33,512 nucleotides of DNA from Paenibacillus herberti (GTDB lineage: Bacteria > Bacillota > Bacilli > Paenibacillales > Paenibacillaceae): positions 1,006,294 to 1,039,805 of the forward strand of contig NZ_NMUQ01000002.1 of assembly GCF_002233675.1 (NCBI RefSeq). The letters run 5' to 3'. Both the position numbers and the translations under genes were made by a program. This document shows positions 9,129-15,513 of the stretch, piece by piece; position 1 is the first letter of the stretch, and every line of letters begins with the position of its first letter. Below the pieces are notes generated by a model. That model searched no databases. It had not been told where the DNA came from and was given only the letters and a program-made list of their open reading frames with translations.

Positions 9129-10205
9129 TTGAAGTTGATTACACGATCATGGAAGCAAGCAGCTGTCGTTCTTAGTACAGCGGCATTGCTGACGGTCGCA
9201 GGATGCACAGGCAACGACGCATCACCCAAAGCGGAGCTGGAACAAGCGATGGCAAGCCTGAGCGCTGCCAAGTCCTATACGTTTAACACGACGGCTGAAT
9301 TCAAGCAGCTGCAGTTACCCAATGCAGGGCAGCAGCCACCAAGTATGGATGCAGCAGGAGTAGCGAGCTTGATGAACGGGCTCAAGCTGACGATGGATGG
9401 TGTTTACCAGAAAGAACCTATGCGCACGGATGCCAACGTTAAGCTGACGCTGCCAGGCAATCTGGAACTAACGCTTCCAATGATCATGACGAGCGAGAAG
9501 ATTTATATACAGGTGCCTTCTTTACCAACGATAATTCCGAAGGAGCTTGTCGGTAAGTATGTCGTCCTTGACATGGCGAAGCTGGCCGCAGAGCAGGGAC
9601 AGGCAGCGAAAGCTTTGGACCCTTCACTGCAACAGCGTCTCGTTCTGGAAGCGGGAGCTGCGTTTATCAAACCTTTTGACGAGAAAACGTACTTCAAGAG
9701 TCTTAAGGCAGATGAGGCGGGACTGCCCGCGGATCTGAAGCCGGACTCAGTCGTGCAATTCTTGCTCGACTCCTCTAACAAGGATCAGGCGATCACAACA
9801 GCGGTAGAGCAAGCAATACCTGCCGTGCTGGATGTATTGCTTGGCAATGAAGCCTATCTCAATGCTGTTGGACTCGACAAAGCCAAGGCGGAGGAGAACA
9901 AAAAGCAGTTGGCAGAGGGCCAATCGGAGCTGTCCAAGAAGGTAAAACAACAGCTCAAGCTGAATCAGTTCAAACTTATCGGAGCCGTGAAGGATGGCAA
10001 GCTTGCCTACCAGAACGTTGATGCCAATGTTGAATATAGCGACCCCCAAGGGAAGGGTAACCTGAAGCTGGTTATGAACAACGCGACCACTTACAGCAAG
10101 ATGGATGAAGCAGCGGCGTTCACGCAGGAGATTCCAACGGACGCCATCTCGGTGGAAGAGCTGATGAAGCAGATTAATGGGGATGTTGGAATGTCGATGC
10201 AGTAA
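9129..10205 (+). CDS. DUF6612/LolA-like lipoprotein of unknown function
   Basis: The start is TTG at 9129 with GAGGAGG at 9115–9121. The 358-residue product has a type II signal peptide ending in LTVAGC, with Cys26 as the lipid anchor. The exported part has alternating beta-strand-like segments (YTFNTTAEFKQLQL, LKLTMDGVYQ, TDANVKLTLP, MTSEKIYIQVP) of the kind seen in LolA/LppX-like lipoproteins that bind lipids or hydrophobic ligands, with a Lys/Gln-rich helical part near residues 245–285. The family assignment is by general pattern only, and the ligand is unknown. The gene appears to stand alone, with a hairpin at 10261–10300 between it and the converging minus-strand gene. Confidence 0.75.
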   Translation: MKLITRSWKQAAVVLSTAALLTVAGCTGNDASPKAELEQAMASLSAAKSYTFNTTAEFKQLQLPNAGQQPPSMDAAGVASLMNGLKLTMDGVYQKEPMRTDANVKLTLPGNLELTLPMIMTSEKIYIQVPSLPTIIPKELVGKYVVLDMAKLAAEQGQAAKALDPSLQQRLVLEAGAAFIKPFDEKTYFKSLKADEAGLPADLKPDSVVQFLLDSSNKDQAITTAVEQAIPAVLDVLLGNEAYLNAVGLDKAKAEENKKQLAEGQSELSKKVKQQLKLNQFKLIGAVKDGKLAYQNVDANVEYSDPQGKGNLKLVMNNATTYSKMDEAAAFTQEIPTDAISVEELMKQINGDVGMSMQ

Positions 10206-10260
10206 GTGAGGACTGCTCTGGCTGGCCTTTGCGGGTAGGTTGGCGTGGTTGAGTTGTATA

Positions 10261-10300
10261 AGCAAAGAGCCTACTCCATTTGTGGAGCGGGCTCTTTGCT
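10261..10300. terminator. hairpin between convergent genes
   Basis: AGCAAAGAGCC / GGCTCTTTGCT forms an 11-bp perfect outer stem with an inner CTCCA/TGGAG helix. There is no strong T-run on either side, so it may be a weak bidirectional terminator or a 3'-end protecting structure between the gene ending at 10205 and the minus-strand gene ending at 10316. Confidence 0.55.
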
Positions 10301-10315
10301 TAATAGTAAGAAGGG

Positions 10316-10726
10316 CTACTTCTTCGTATTTAATACGGATAGGACGTTAATGAGCAGCAGGTAAAGTGGATAAACGATGACACCTGCAAGAACTAGCAAG
10401 CCAATTACTGGTACTGGCTTTTCTCCCGGATTTGTTAGGGGGAACAATACTGCGAAACCATATATAAACAAAGCTAAATACGGGAGCCAAAGAATCAGTG
10501 AAAAGTACCTTATCTTTAGCCCCTTCATTATCTTTTTCGTAGCCCAATAAAATAAGATGGAAGCAGCAATAATGAATATGACTATGAGTACTACAACCCC
10601 ATCGAAGTCTAACCGATTATCGGTTAATCTTATTATTCTATACGTGTTGGCGAGCAGTTCAATTACGACGAAGATTCCGAATGCATATGTAGCACTTATA
10701 AAGTTTAACCGAATGAAAGGGGTCAC
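10316..10726 (-). CDS. hypothetical four-helix membrane protein, 136 aa
   Basis: A GTG start with GAGGTGA 6 nt upstream. The product has four hydrophobic segments, at about residues 8–27, 43–62, 72–95 and 103–130, with short charged loops (TKKIMKGLKIR between the second and third). No family was recognised. The gene is more AT-rich than the housekeeping genes around it, which hints at recent acquisition or relaxed selection. It lies just downstream of the terminator of the PH-domain gene on the same strand. Confidence 0.65.
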   Translation of the reverse strand: MTPFIRLNFISATYAFGIFVVIELLANTYRIIRLTDNRLDFDGVVVLIVIFIIAASILFYWATKKIMKGLKIRYFSLILWLPYLALFIYGFAVLFPLTNPGEKPVPVIGLLVLAGVIVYPLYLLLINVLSVLNTKK

Positions 10727-10751
10727 TTTGTTTCACCTCGGCGTTCACAAG

Positions 10752-10787
10752 GAATAAAAAAATTGCGGGTAAATGCCCCGCAATTTT
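10752..10787 (-). terminator. terminator of the PH-domain gene
   Basis: Read on the minus strand: AAAATTGCGGG / CCCGCAATTTT, a perfect 11-bp stem with a 7-nt loop, continuing into a T-run (complement of AAAAAA). It is 20 nt past the stop codon of the gene at 10808–11185. Confidence 0.85.
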
Positions 10788-10807
10788 GAAGTGATAGGCT
10801 CATGCTC

Positions 10808-11185
10808 TTATTTGCACACGTAGTTGGCCAAGACGGTTTGCAGCTCGTAAATATTCAGCGACTTGTTAAACGTCTTCGAGACTGGCAAAGGATTGCCGGA
10901 TACCCAGAACTTAAGCTCTGCGTCCAAATCGAAGGTGCCCGCTGTTTCAATTGCAAAATGAGTGATGCTTTTGTAAGGGTAGGAATGATATTCCGTTTTT
11001 TTGCCAGTAATTCCTTGTTTGTCGACAAGAATCATTCTGCGGTTAGTGAATATAAACATGTCGCGGACCAGCTTGTAAGCTTTCTCTACGCGCTCATCAT
11101 TGCTGAGCATATGCTGGAATTCCTTCTGTACCTCAGCTTGGGAAAGCTCTGACGCATTACCCATCAATCCATCAAATAAACCCAT
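10808..11185 (-). CDS. bacterial PH-domain protein (DUF1696/bPH_1-like)
   Basis: The 125-residue cytoplasmic protein matches the small bacterial pleckstrin-homology-like family: MGLFDGLMGNASEL, then DERVEKAYKLVRDMFIFTNRR, MILVDKQGITGKKTEYHSYPY, and the C-terminal LKFWVSGNPLPVSKTFNKSL before a closing helix. These proteins form oligomeric PH folds; their role is not established, although several are linked to stress or envelope functions. The ATG at 11185 is preceded by AAGGAG and GGGAG elements on the minus strand. It is monocistronic, with its own terminator at 10752–10787. Confidence 0.85.
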   Translation of the reverse strand: MGLFDGLMGNASELSQAEVQKEFQHMLSNDERVEKAYKLVRDMFIFTNRRMILVDKQGITGKKTEYHSYPYKSITHFAIETAGTFDLDAELKFWVSGNPLPVSKTFNKSLNIYELQTVLANYVCK

Positions 11186-11381
11186 TTCAGCACTCCCTCT
11201 CCTTAACCCTGATTACTTTATTACGAATTATTCCATTAAAAGGTTCCTTTATTATTATCGTATATCGAGATCAGCATGATTAGGATTGCCTCTCACTTAA
11301 GTTCGCTTAACATAGCACAGGTTTGAACGGGTATGATGTCGCCGCATCTTTGGGTTTGCGGGGGAATCCCTAATGAGAGTT

Positions 11382-11903
11382 TTATGCGTCAATGATAGTT
11401 AAGCTTGTTGCGGTTGTCCCCCATGTTACCGGTGCACTCGCCGTGACGTTGATGATGGAGGTTCTAACGACATATATGTTCCCGGAAAAAGCGGTTTGTA
11501 CCCGGAGTGTGAATTCGATGAAACCTGCTGGGTTGCCATTCAAGTTATACCCAAGGTAACTGGCAGTGACTCGCACATCTCTATTTAACACAGTCGGCAC
11601 ACTGAAAAAGTTTTGTCCGCCAGAGCGATTCAGGATGCTGGACGGGGTGGGCGGTGTAGCTCCTTGAGTGAGACCATTGAGTTGGAACCTGATGGTTTCC
11701 GAGTTGTTGGTAATGGTGAAGCTTCGAGTGGATGAGATGGAGGATGATCCATTATCATCGTCATCCGATCCGTTATTAATCCGATTGCCGTTATTCCAGC
11801 TGCAAAAAGCACTCGTGACGATCACGAGCAAAATAAACAAAACTAGAACCATTCCCATACTTGAACCTTTAAAATTGCTGATTCCTACGCGTTCATAATC
11901 CAT
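11382..11903 (-). CDS. N-anchored protein with YjcZ-like hydrophobic segment and Ser/Asp linker
   Basis: The start is ATG at 11903 with GGGAGG 7 nt upstream; an in-frame TTG at 11918 lies inside that ribosome binding site. The 173-residue product has a membrane segment (MVLVLFILLVIVTSAFC, about residues 18–34) that resembles the hydrophobic C-terminus of YjcZ-family spore-associated miniproteins. A Gly/Asn/Asp/Ser-rich linker (NNGSDDDDNGSSS) follows, then a beta-rich domain (RSFTITNNSETIRFQLNGL to the end) that may be a beta sandwich. Its topology would place the domain outside the cytoplasm or in the intermembrane space of a spore. The resemblance to YjcZ is by eye and covers only the hydrophobic part. 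Confidence 0.65.
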   Translation of the reverse strand: MDYERVGISNFKGSSMGMVLVLFILLVIVTSAFCSWNNGNRINNGSDDDDNGSSSISSTRSFTITNNSETIRFQLNGLTQGATPPTPSSILNRSGGQNFFSVPTVLNRDVRVTASYLGYNLNGNPAGFIEFTLRVQTAFSGNIYVVRTSIINVTASAPVTWGTTATSLTIIDA

Positions 11904-12030
11904 GTTAAATCCTCCCAATTAAGTTCTCTCGATATAGTATGAGAGAGTAAGAGGTATGGACATGGATAGAAACCTATAATTAATAGTTTACGGAGGAAGA
12001 GCGAGTTTATCTTTTACAGGTTGTTGTGGC

Positions 12031-12060
12031 AAAAAGAAAAACCCTTGCTCCGCAAGGGTT
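12031..12060 (-). terminator. tRNA-Arg terminator
   Basis: On the minus strand: AACCCTTGC-GGA-GCAAGGGTT followed by TTTCTTTTT. It lies 15 nt past the tRNA-Arg 3' end. Confidence 0.9.
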
Positions 12061-12074
12061 GTGGGTTCATATAT

Positions 12075-12151
12075 TGGCGCGCCCGATACGATTCGAACGT
12101 ACGACCTGCAGTTTAGGAAACTGTCGCTCTATCCTGCTGAGCTACGGGCGC
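12075..12151 (-). tRNA. tRNA-Arg (anticodon CCU)
   Basis: On the minus strand a 77-nt cloverleaf starts GCGCCCGTAGCTCAGC and ends CGGGCGCGCCA. The acceptor pairs GCGCCCG with CGGGCGC; the discriminator is G, and CCA is encoded. The anticodon loop is TTCCTAA, giving CCU, which reads AGG arginine codons. The T-loop is TTCGAAT. A promoter (12163–12192) and terminator (12031–12060) frame it as a single-gene unit. Confidence 0.95.
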
Positions 12152-12162
12152 GCATCAGAGTT

Positions 12163-12192
12163 AATATAGCATGCTTACACCGGCCCATGCAA
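12163..12192 (-). promoter_or_regulatory. promoter of tRNA-Arg
   Basis: On the minus strand: TTGCAT (12187–12192), 18-bp spacer, TATATT (12163–12168) preceded by TGC, giving an extended -10. It lies 11 bp upstream of the mature tRNA. Confidence 0.75.
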
Positions 12193-12538
12193 CTAAGTTA
12201 CTCATCCGCTTAAGAGGTGAGCGTCAGATGTCGGCCGCGGATGCTGCTCCGCCGAACTGCTACCGGGTAGAGAATACCATCGCAGGTACGGAACCCGGTT
12301 CTGAATACATAATGACTGTCTTCTGCCGCTTGCAGGCGGCCGCTGTCCAGACAGTACACGAGGCCCACCGAACTGCGGCTAGCTGCTGGAAGGCGATCGA
12401 GCTTTGTTTTTCTTTGCCAATCTGCCAATTCTCATACCCTCCCCGAAGAACCGATTCTCAAGTGTATGAGGCGGGACAGGCCAATAGAACGGCAAGCAAA
12501 AGCTGGGCAAGAGCGGAAATTACCTATGAGAGCAAGGC
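12193..12538. other. gene-free stretch between tRNA-Arg and the GntR gene
   Basis: No convincing gene was found. A plus-strand open frame crosses it, but it has no ribosome binding site, runs through both flanking promoters, and its predicted protein has no recognisable domain. An inverted repeat CTCATAC...GTATGAG (about 12430–12467) is present. It may be the remnant of a decayed gene. Confidence 0.5.
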
Positions 12539-12578
12539 TTGTGAATGTAAAATATATCTGTTATATTCGAACTATAAC
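12539..12578 (+). promoter_or_regulatory. promoter and probable operator of the GntR/DUF1648 operon
   Basis: TTGTGA (12539–12544), 17-bp spacer, TATATT (12562–12567). A dyad GTTATA-N7-TATAAC (12560–12578) lies directly over the -10 box and start region. A repressor bound there would block transcription, so this is the likely autoregulatory site of the YtrA-type regulator encoded 33 bp downstream. Confidence 0.7.
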
Positions 12579-12610
12579 AAACAAAAAAAGACTGAAAGGA
12601 GGCTTGTTCA

Positions 12611-13003
12611 ATGATTGTCACATTGGATTACGAGTCAGAGCTGCCGCTGTATAGCCAACTGTACGACGAAATCGTGAGAGGCATTGCCGAAGGCTCCGTC
12701 AAACCGGGAGACAGCTTGCCATCCGTGCGAAGCCTTGCAGGTGATCTAAGTATCAATCTGCATACGGTAAACAAGACGTATCACTTGCTCAAACAGGAGG
12801 GATACGTACAAATCCACCGCCAGAAAGGTGCTGTTGTGCAGCCGCATGGCTCCGCCAAAGCAACCCCGGAGTTCCTCGGCCGGATGGAGCGCCAACTGCG
12901 ATCCCTTGCCGCAGAAGCGGTATGTCGCAGCCTGGATGAAGAGCAATTTGTAGCGCAATGCCGATCCATTTATCGCGAGCTAAAAGGGGGAAGTGCGACA
13001 TGA
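12611..13003 (+). CDS. GntR family transcriptional regulator, YtrA subfamily
   Basis: The 130-residue protein has an N-terminal winged helix: PLYSQLYDEIVRGIAEGSVK, PGDSLPSVRSLAGDLSIN (recognition helix region LHTVNKTYHLLKQEGYVQIH) and a short C-terminal helical tail, the size and plan of YtrA-type GntR repressors, which typically control the transport or membrane genes beside them. AAGGAGG precedes the ATG. Its TGA overlaps the ATG of the next gene (ATGA), so the two are translationally coupled. A dyad over its own -10 box suggests autorepression. The effector is unknown. Confidence 0.9.
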   Translation: MIVTLDYESELPLYSQLYDEIVRGIAEGSVKPGDSLPSVRSLAGDLSINLHTVNKTYHLLKQEGYVQIHRQKGAVVQPHGSAKATPEFLGRMERQLRSLAAEAVCRSLDEEQFVAQCRSIYRELKGGSAT

Positions 13004-14112
13004 ATTCTATGACTGCTAGCTGGCTCGTGATGGGTGGAGCCTATTTACTGGTGACAGCCGCCTCTGTGTTGCAGCCTTATATGGCGCCGCGCAATATTCT
13101 ATTTGGCGTATCGGTGCCCGATGCAAGACGGGAGGATGATGAGGTCGTCCGGCTGAAAAGGTCCTATGTGTCCAGCGTACTTGGAGCGTCCGTACTTATA
13201 GCTGCCATCACCATCGTACTTGTGATGATCAATGGATCCTCGCAAGAAGAGCAGGTTTCCATCTGGTTCACCGCTCTTCCTATCGGCGCTCTGCTGCTGC
13301 AATTGGCGTTCTCAGGAGGTTGGTTCGTGCTTAGCCATAGCAAAGCGCTGCGCTTGAAGGAAGAGAGGGGCTGGGAGGCAGAGGAGACGCGCAAAGGTTC
13401 CGCAGCTCTCAAGCCTCGCAGCCAGTGGCAGATTGCTTACCCGCTGACCTGGTTCCTTCCCCATCTGCTTGTTATTGCAATTAGTGCCGGAGCGGCATGG
13501 TTATTTTATGATCGCATCCCTGAACAGATCATTATGCACTACAATGCACAAGGCTTTCCGGATCGGATCGAAGAGAAATCCCTCTGGTCTGTGTTCCAGC
13601 TCAACTTCGTTCAGATCGGGATGCTGGCCGTGTTCCTTTTTTCTAATTACAGCACCCAGGCTGCCCGCGCGAAGCTGCATCCAGACGCACCAGAGGAGCA
13701 TCGTGAACAGCAAATCCGCTATCGTCGTGGAATCTCACTTCTGATGTTGCTGCTAGGCTTGGGCATTGTTATCTTCATGGGGATGATCCAGGCTTTCACG
13801 CTTTATGGAGGTAACCAGCAAGGAGGTGCACTGATCGGTGTGGCGGGCATGATTCCGTTGCTGTTATCGGGTGCCGCTGTTTTCAGCCTCATGCGTTTGG
13901 GCAAAGACCGTATTGAGGCGCCGCGTCCTGGAGAAGATGGAAGCTGGAAGGCCGGCATGTTCTATTGGAACCGCAATGACGCCTCAATTTTCGTGGAAAA
14001 GAGATCAGGCCTCGGGTTCACGCTTAATTGGGGGAATCCGATTTCTTGGATATTCCTTGGCATCATAATTGTACTTATAATCGTTTCATTGATTATAGGT
14101 ACCCAGAACTAA
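13000..14112 (+). CDS. DUF1648/DUF5808 multi-pass membrane protein
   Basis: The 370-residue product starts at ATG 13000, four bases before the end of the GntR frame. It has about eight hydrophobic helices. Two recognisable pieces are the DUF1648 motif IPEQIIMHYNAQGFPDR (about residue 180) and a C-terminal DUF5808-like segment WKAGMFYWNRNDASIFVEKR followed by GLGFTLNWGNP and a last membrane helix. Related proteins, including SdpI, sit in the membrane and are often encoded with small GntR or ArsR regulators; some confer immunity to peptide toxins or sense envelope stress. The coupling to a YtrA-type repressor fits an inducible envelope function, but the actual substrate is unknown. Confidence 0.85.
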   Translation: MNSMTASWLVMGGAYLLVTAASVLQPYMAPRNILFGVSVPDARREDDEVVRLKRSYVSSVLGASVLIAAITIVLVMINGSSQEEQVSIWFTALPIGALLLQLAFSGGWFVLSHSKALRLKEERGWEAEETRKGSAALKPRSQWQIAYPLTWFLPHLLVIAISAGAAWLFYDRIPEQIIMHYNAQGFPDRIEEKSLWSVFQLNFVQIGMLAVFLFSNYSTQAARAKLHPDAPEEHREQQIRYRRGISLLMLLLGLGIVIFMGMIQAFTLYGGNQQGGALIGVAGMIPLLLSGAAVFSLMRLGKDRIEAPRPGEDGSWKAGMFYWNRNDASIFVEKRSGLGFTLNWGNPISWIFLGIIIVLIIVSLIIGTQN

Positions 14113-14147
14113 GATTTGATCCTTAAGGCGTATATAAATACTAGTGT

Positions 14148-14188
14148 TTGTCGATTAATTCTCTCATTTTCCCAACTTTCGTCGACAA
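14148..14188. promoter_or_regulatory. two Spo0A-box-like sites upstream of the Spo0E-like gene
   Basis: TTGTCGAT on the plus strand (14148–14155) and TTGTCGAC on the minus strand (14181–14188). Both match seven of eight positions of the Spo0A box TTGTCGAA. A TATAAT (14220–14225) lies downstream without an obvious -35. The arrangement would let phosphorylated Spo0A act on the Spo0E-like gene, but it is a prediction from two short motifs. Confidence 0.4.
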
Positions 14189-14267
14189 GTTCCTACAAAC
14201 AAATAGCTCCTGTTACAGGTATAATAAGGTAACATGACGGATCAGGCCATTGGGCGAGGAGCGAAGC

Positions 14268-14480
14268 TTGAAGGAATCGATGAGCAATTACGAGATGCTT
14301 GAACGATTGCAGGTGTTGCGGAGAAGGCTCCATCAGGCTGCAGAAGAGAGAGGCAGCTTAACCGATCCTATCGTGCTTGCTATCAGCGAGGAAGCGGATC
14401 AATTAATTGTGGTGTTGCAACACCAGCAGCGTGAAAAGAGAGTTGGATCGATAACGAAGCAAGGGCCCCTGTCCCGGTAG
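14268..14480 (+). CDS. Spo0E-like aspartyl-phosphate phosphatase
   Basis: Spo0E-type proteins dephosphorylate Spo0A~P and delay sporulation. The product is a small two-helix protein matching the family pattern: LERLQVLRRRLHQAAEERGS, a short turn, then DPIVLAISEEADQLIVVLQH, which parallels the LR..L...(N)...S..LD.LI motif, although the usual D of the second motif is preceded here by an Ala. GAGGAG at 14256–14261 places the start at TTG 14268 (70 aa); an ATG at 14280 is an alternative, and an upstream TTG at 14250 is less likely. A long hairpin overlaps the 3' end. The Spo0A-box-like sites upstream suggest feedback. Confidence 0.75.
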   Translation: MKESMSNYEMLERLQVLRRRLHQAAEERGSLTDPIVLAISEEADQLIVVLQHQQREKRVGSITKQGPLSR

Positions 14481-14524
14481 CCACAAAGCGAATTAATCGC
14501 TTGGCACCAGGCAGTAGGCCCTTG
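14460..14524. repeat. long nested inverted repeat between convergent genes
   Basis: Outer arms CAAGGGCC (14460–14467) and GGCCCTTG (14517–14524) enclose a second helix (GGTAGCC with GGCACC, one bulge) and an inner AAGCGA/TCGCTT helix. It spans the stop codon of the Spo0E-like gene and reaches to 7 nt from the tadA stop on the other strand. No T-run follows on either side, so termination is uncertain. Confidence 0.6.
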
Positions 14525-14530
14525 TTGCGG

Positions 14531-15010
14531 TTAAAGCGTAGTTTTCTTTTTGACACGTAGCATTCGAAAGAAGTCCGTGAGCAGAGCAGCACATTCCGCC
14601 TGCAATACGCCTGAGATCAGCTCGGCCTCGTGGTTGAAACGGGGCTCTTGCAGCAAATTCATCAGCGTTCCGGCACAGCCGGCCTTGGGATCCGGCGTCC
14701 CGTATACGACCCGCTTAACCCTGCCTTGCACGATTGCGCCTGCGCACATCGGACAGGGCTCCAACGTCACATACAGCGTGCAGTCGAGCAGCCTCCAGGC
14801 GCCGATTGCTTCGCTAGCCTCACGAATTGCCAGCATCTCCGCGTGGGCGGTGGAGTCCAGCAGCGTCTCTCTAAGGTTATGCCCCCGTCCGAGGATCTCA
14901 CCGTCTCGCACGATAACGGCTCCGATCGGAACCTCGCCGATGGCCTCAGCCTTGCGGGCTTCGACTATCGCTTCCCGCATCCATAATTCGTCTTCAGCTA
15001 GATGATGCAA
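14531..15010 (-). CDS. tadA: tRNA-specific adenosine deaminase (A34 to inosine)
   Basis: TadA deaminates the wobble adenosine of tRNA-Arg(ACG) to inosine. The 159-residue protein has the full cytidine-deaminase-like zinc site: HAE with His56 and Glu58 in STAHAEML, and PCPMC with Cys86 and Cys89 in VTLEPCPMCAGA. WMREAIVEARKAEAIGEVPIGAVIV is the usual N-terminal part. The start is TTG at 15010 with a GGGAAGGAA element upstream on the minus strand. In B. subtilis the gene (yaaJ) is also a few genes past serS, but in the same direction; here it is inverted relative to serS. Confidence 0.96.
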   Translation of the reverse strand: MHHLAEDELWMREAIVEARKAEAIGEVPIGAVIVRDGEILGRGHNLRETLLDSTAHAEMLAIREASEAIGAWRLLDCTLYVTLEPCPMCAGAIVQGRVKRVVYGTPDPKAGCAGTLMNLLQEPRFNHEAELISGVLQAECAALLTDFFRMLRVKKKTTL

Positions 15011-15103
15011 GTTTCAAATTCCTTCCCTGACGCCGGCCTGAAACGGCCGCAATTGAAGTTTTGCTCCAATTGTCCCTTATCTTCATTCTCAATGCAACCC
15101 GGC

Positions 15104-15367
15104 TTGTACACAAAAAATGTGTATAAATGATATTGCTATTCTGAGCTTCCGTTAGCTTAGCGATAATCGACGAGTGCGCACGCTTTAGATGTCGAAAAAT
15201 CACGAATTATGCAGCGAACAAACATTCTTTTGTTAACATGTTGTGCACAAAATTGTGGACAACTTTGAATTTTTTGAATCTTCCTTGCAAATATCCACGA
15301 ACTATTTGTGTAAAACTTCAGCGAAATGTGGATAACACCCTCGTTTTGTGGACAAACATGTTGATAA
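15104..15367. promoter_or_regulatory. DnaA-box cluster
   Basis: Compared with TTATCCACA, the intergenic region contains one perfect site on the minus strand (TGTGGATAA, 15327–15335) and four 8-of-9 sites: TGTGTATAA 15118–15126, TGTGGACAA 15254–15262, TGTGGACAA 15347–15355 and TGTTGATAA 15359–15367. Four weaker 7-of-9 sites are at 15104–15112, 15241–15249 (palindromic TTGTGCACAA), 15291–15299 and 15307–15315. The region is AT-rich. No dnaA or dnaN is adjacent, so it is more likely a DnaA-titration or DnaA-controlled regulatory region than the origin itself. It occupies the divergent spacer between tadA and the kinase gene. Confidence 0.7.
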
Positions 15368-15462
15368 CTTTTCGGGCCTTGTTTCAATGACAGATGATTT
15401 CCGTCTAAAGTCCTGTTATGGCTAGCGACAATATAGTATCCCCTCAAGTGCCACCATATTTG

Positions 15463-15471
15463 TGATATGAT
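15463..15471 (+). promoter_or_regulatory. extended -10 promoter of the histidine kinase gene
   Basis: TGATATGAT: TG at 15463–15464 and TATGAT at 15466–15471, 42 bp before the GTG start. No clear -35 was seen. Confidence 0.5.
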
Positions 15472-15513
15472 CGGAAAAGAGCAGATGCTGACGACAAAGG
15501 ATGTGGCCCGGCA

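Noticed and set aside
12171-12614. A 147-codon plus-strand frame between tRNA-Arg and the GntR gene.
   Set aside because: No ribosome binding site; it runs through the tRNA-Arg promoter and the GntR promoter/operator and into the GntR gene start; no recognisable domain.
15104-15367. Interpretation of the DnaA-box cluster as the chromosomal origin itself.
   Set aside because: No dnaA, dnaN, recF or rpmH is adjacent and no convincing DnaA-trio/unwinding element was seen; the cluster fits a titration or regulatory site better.
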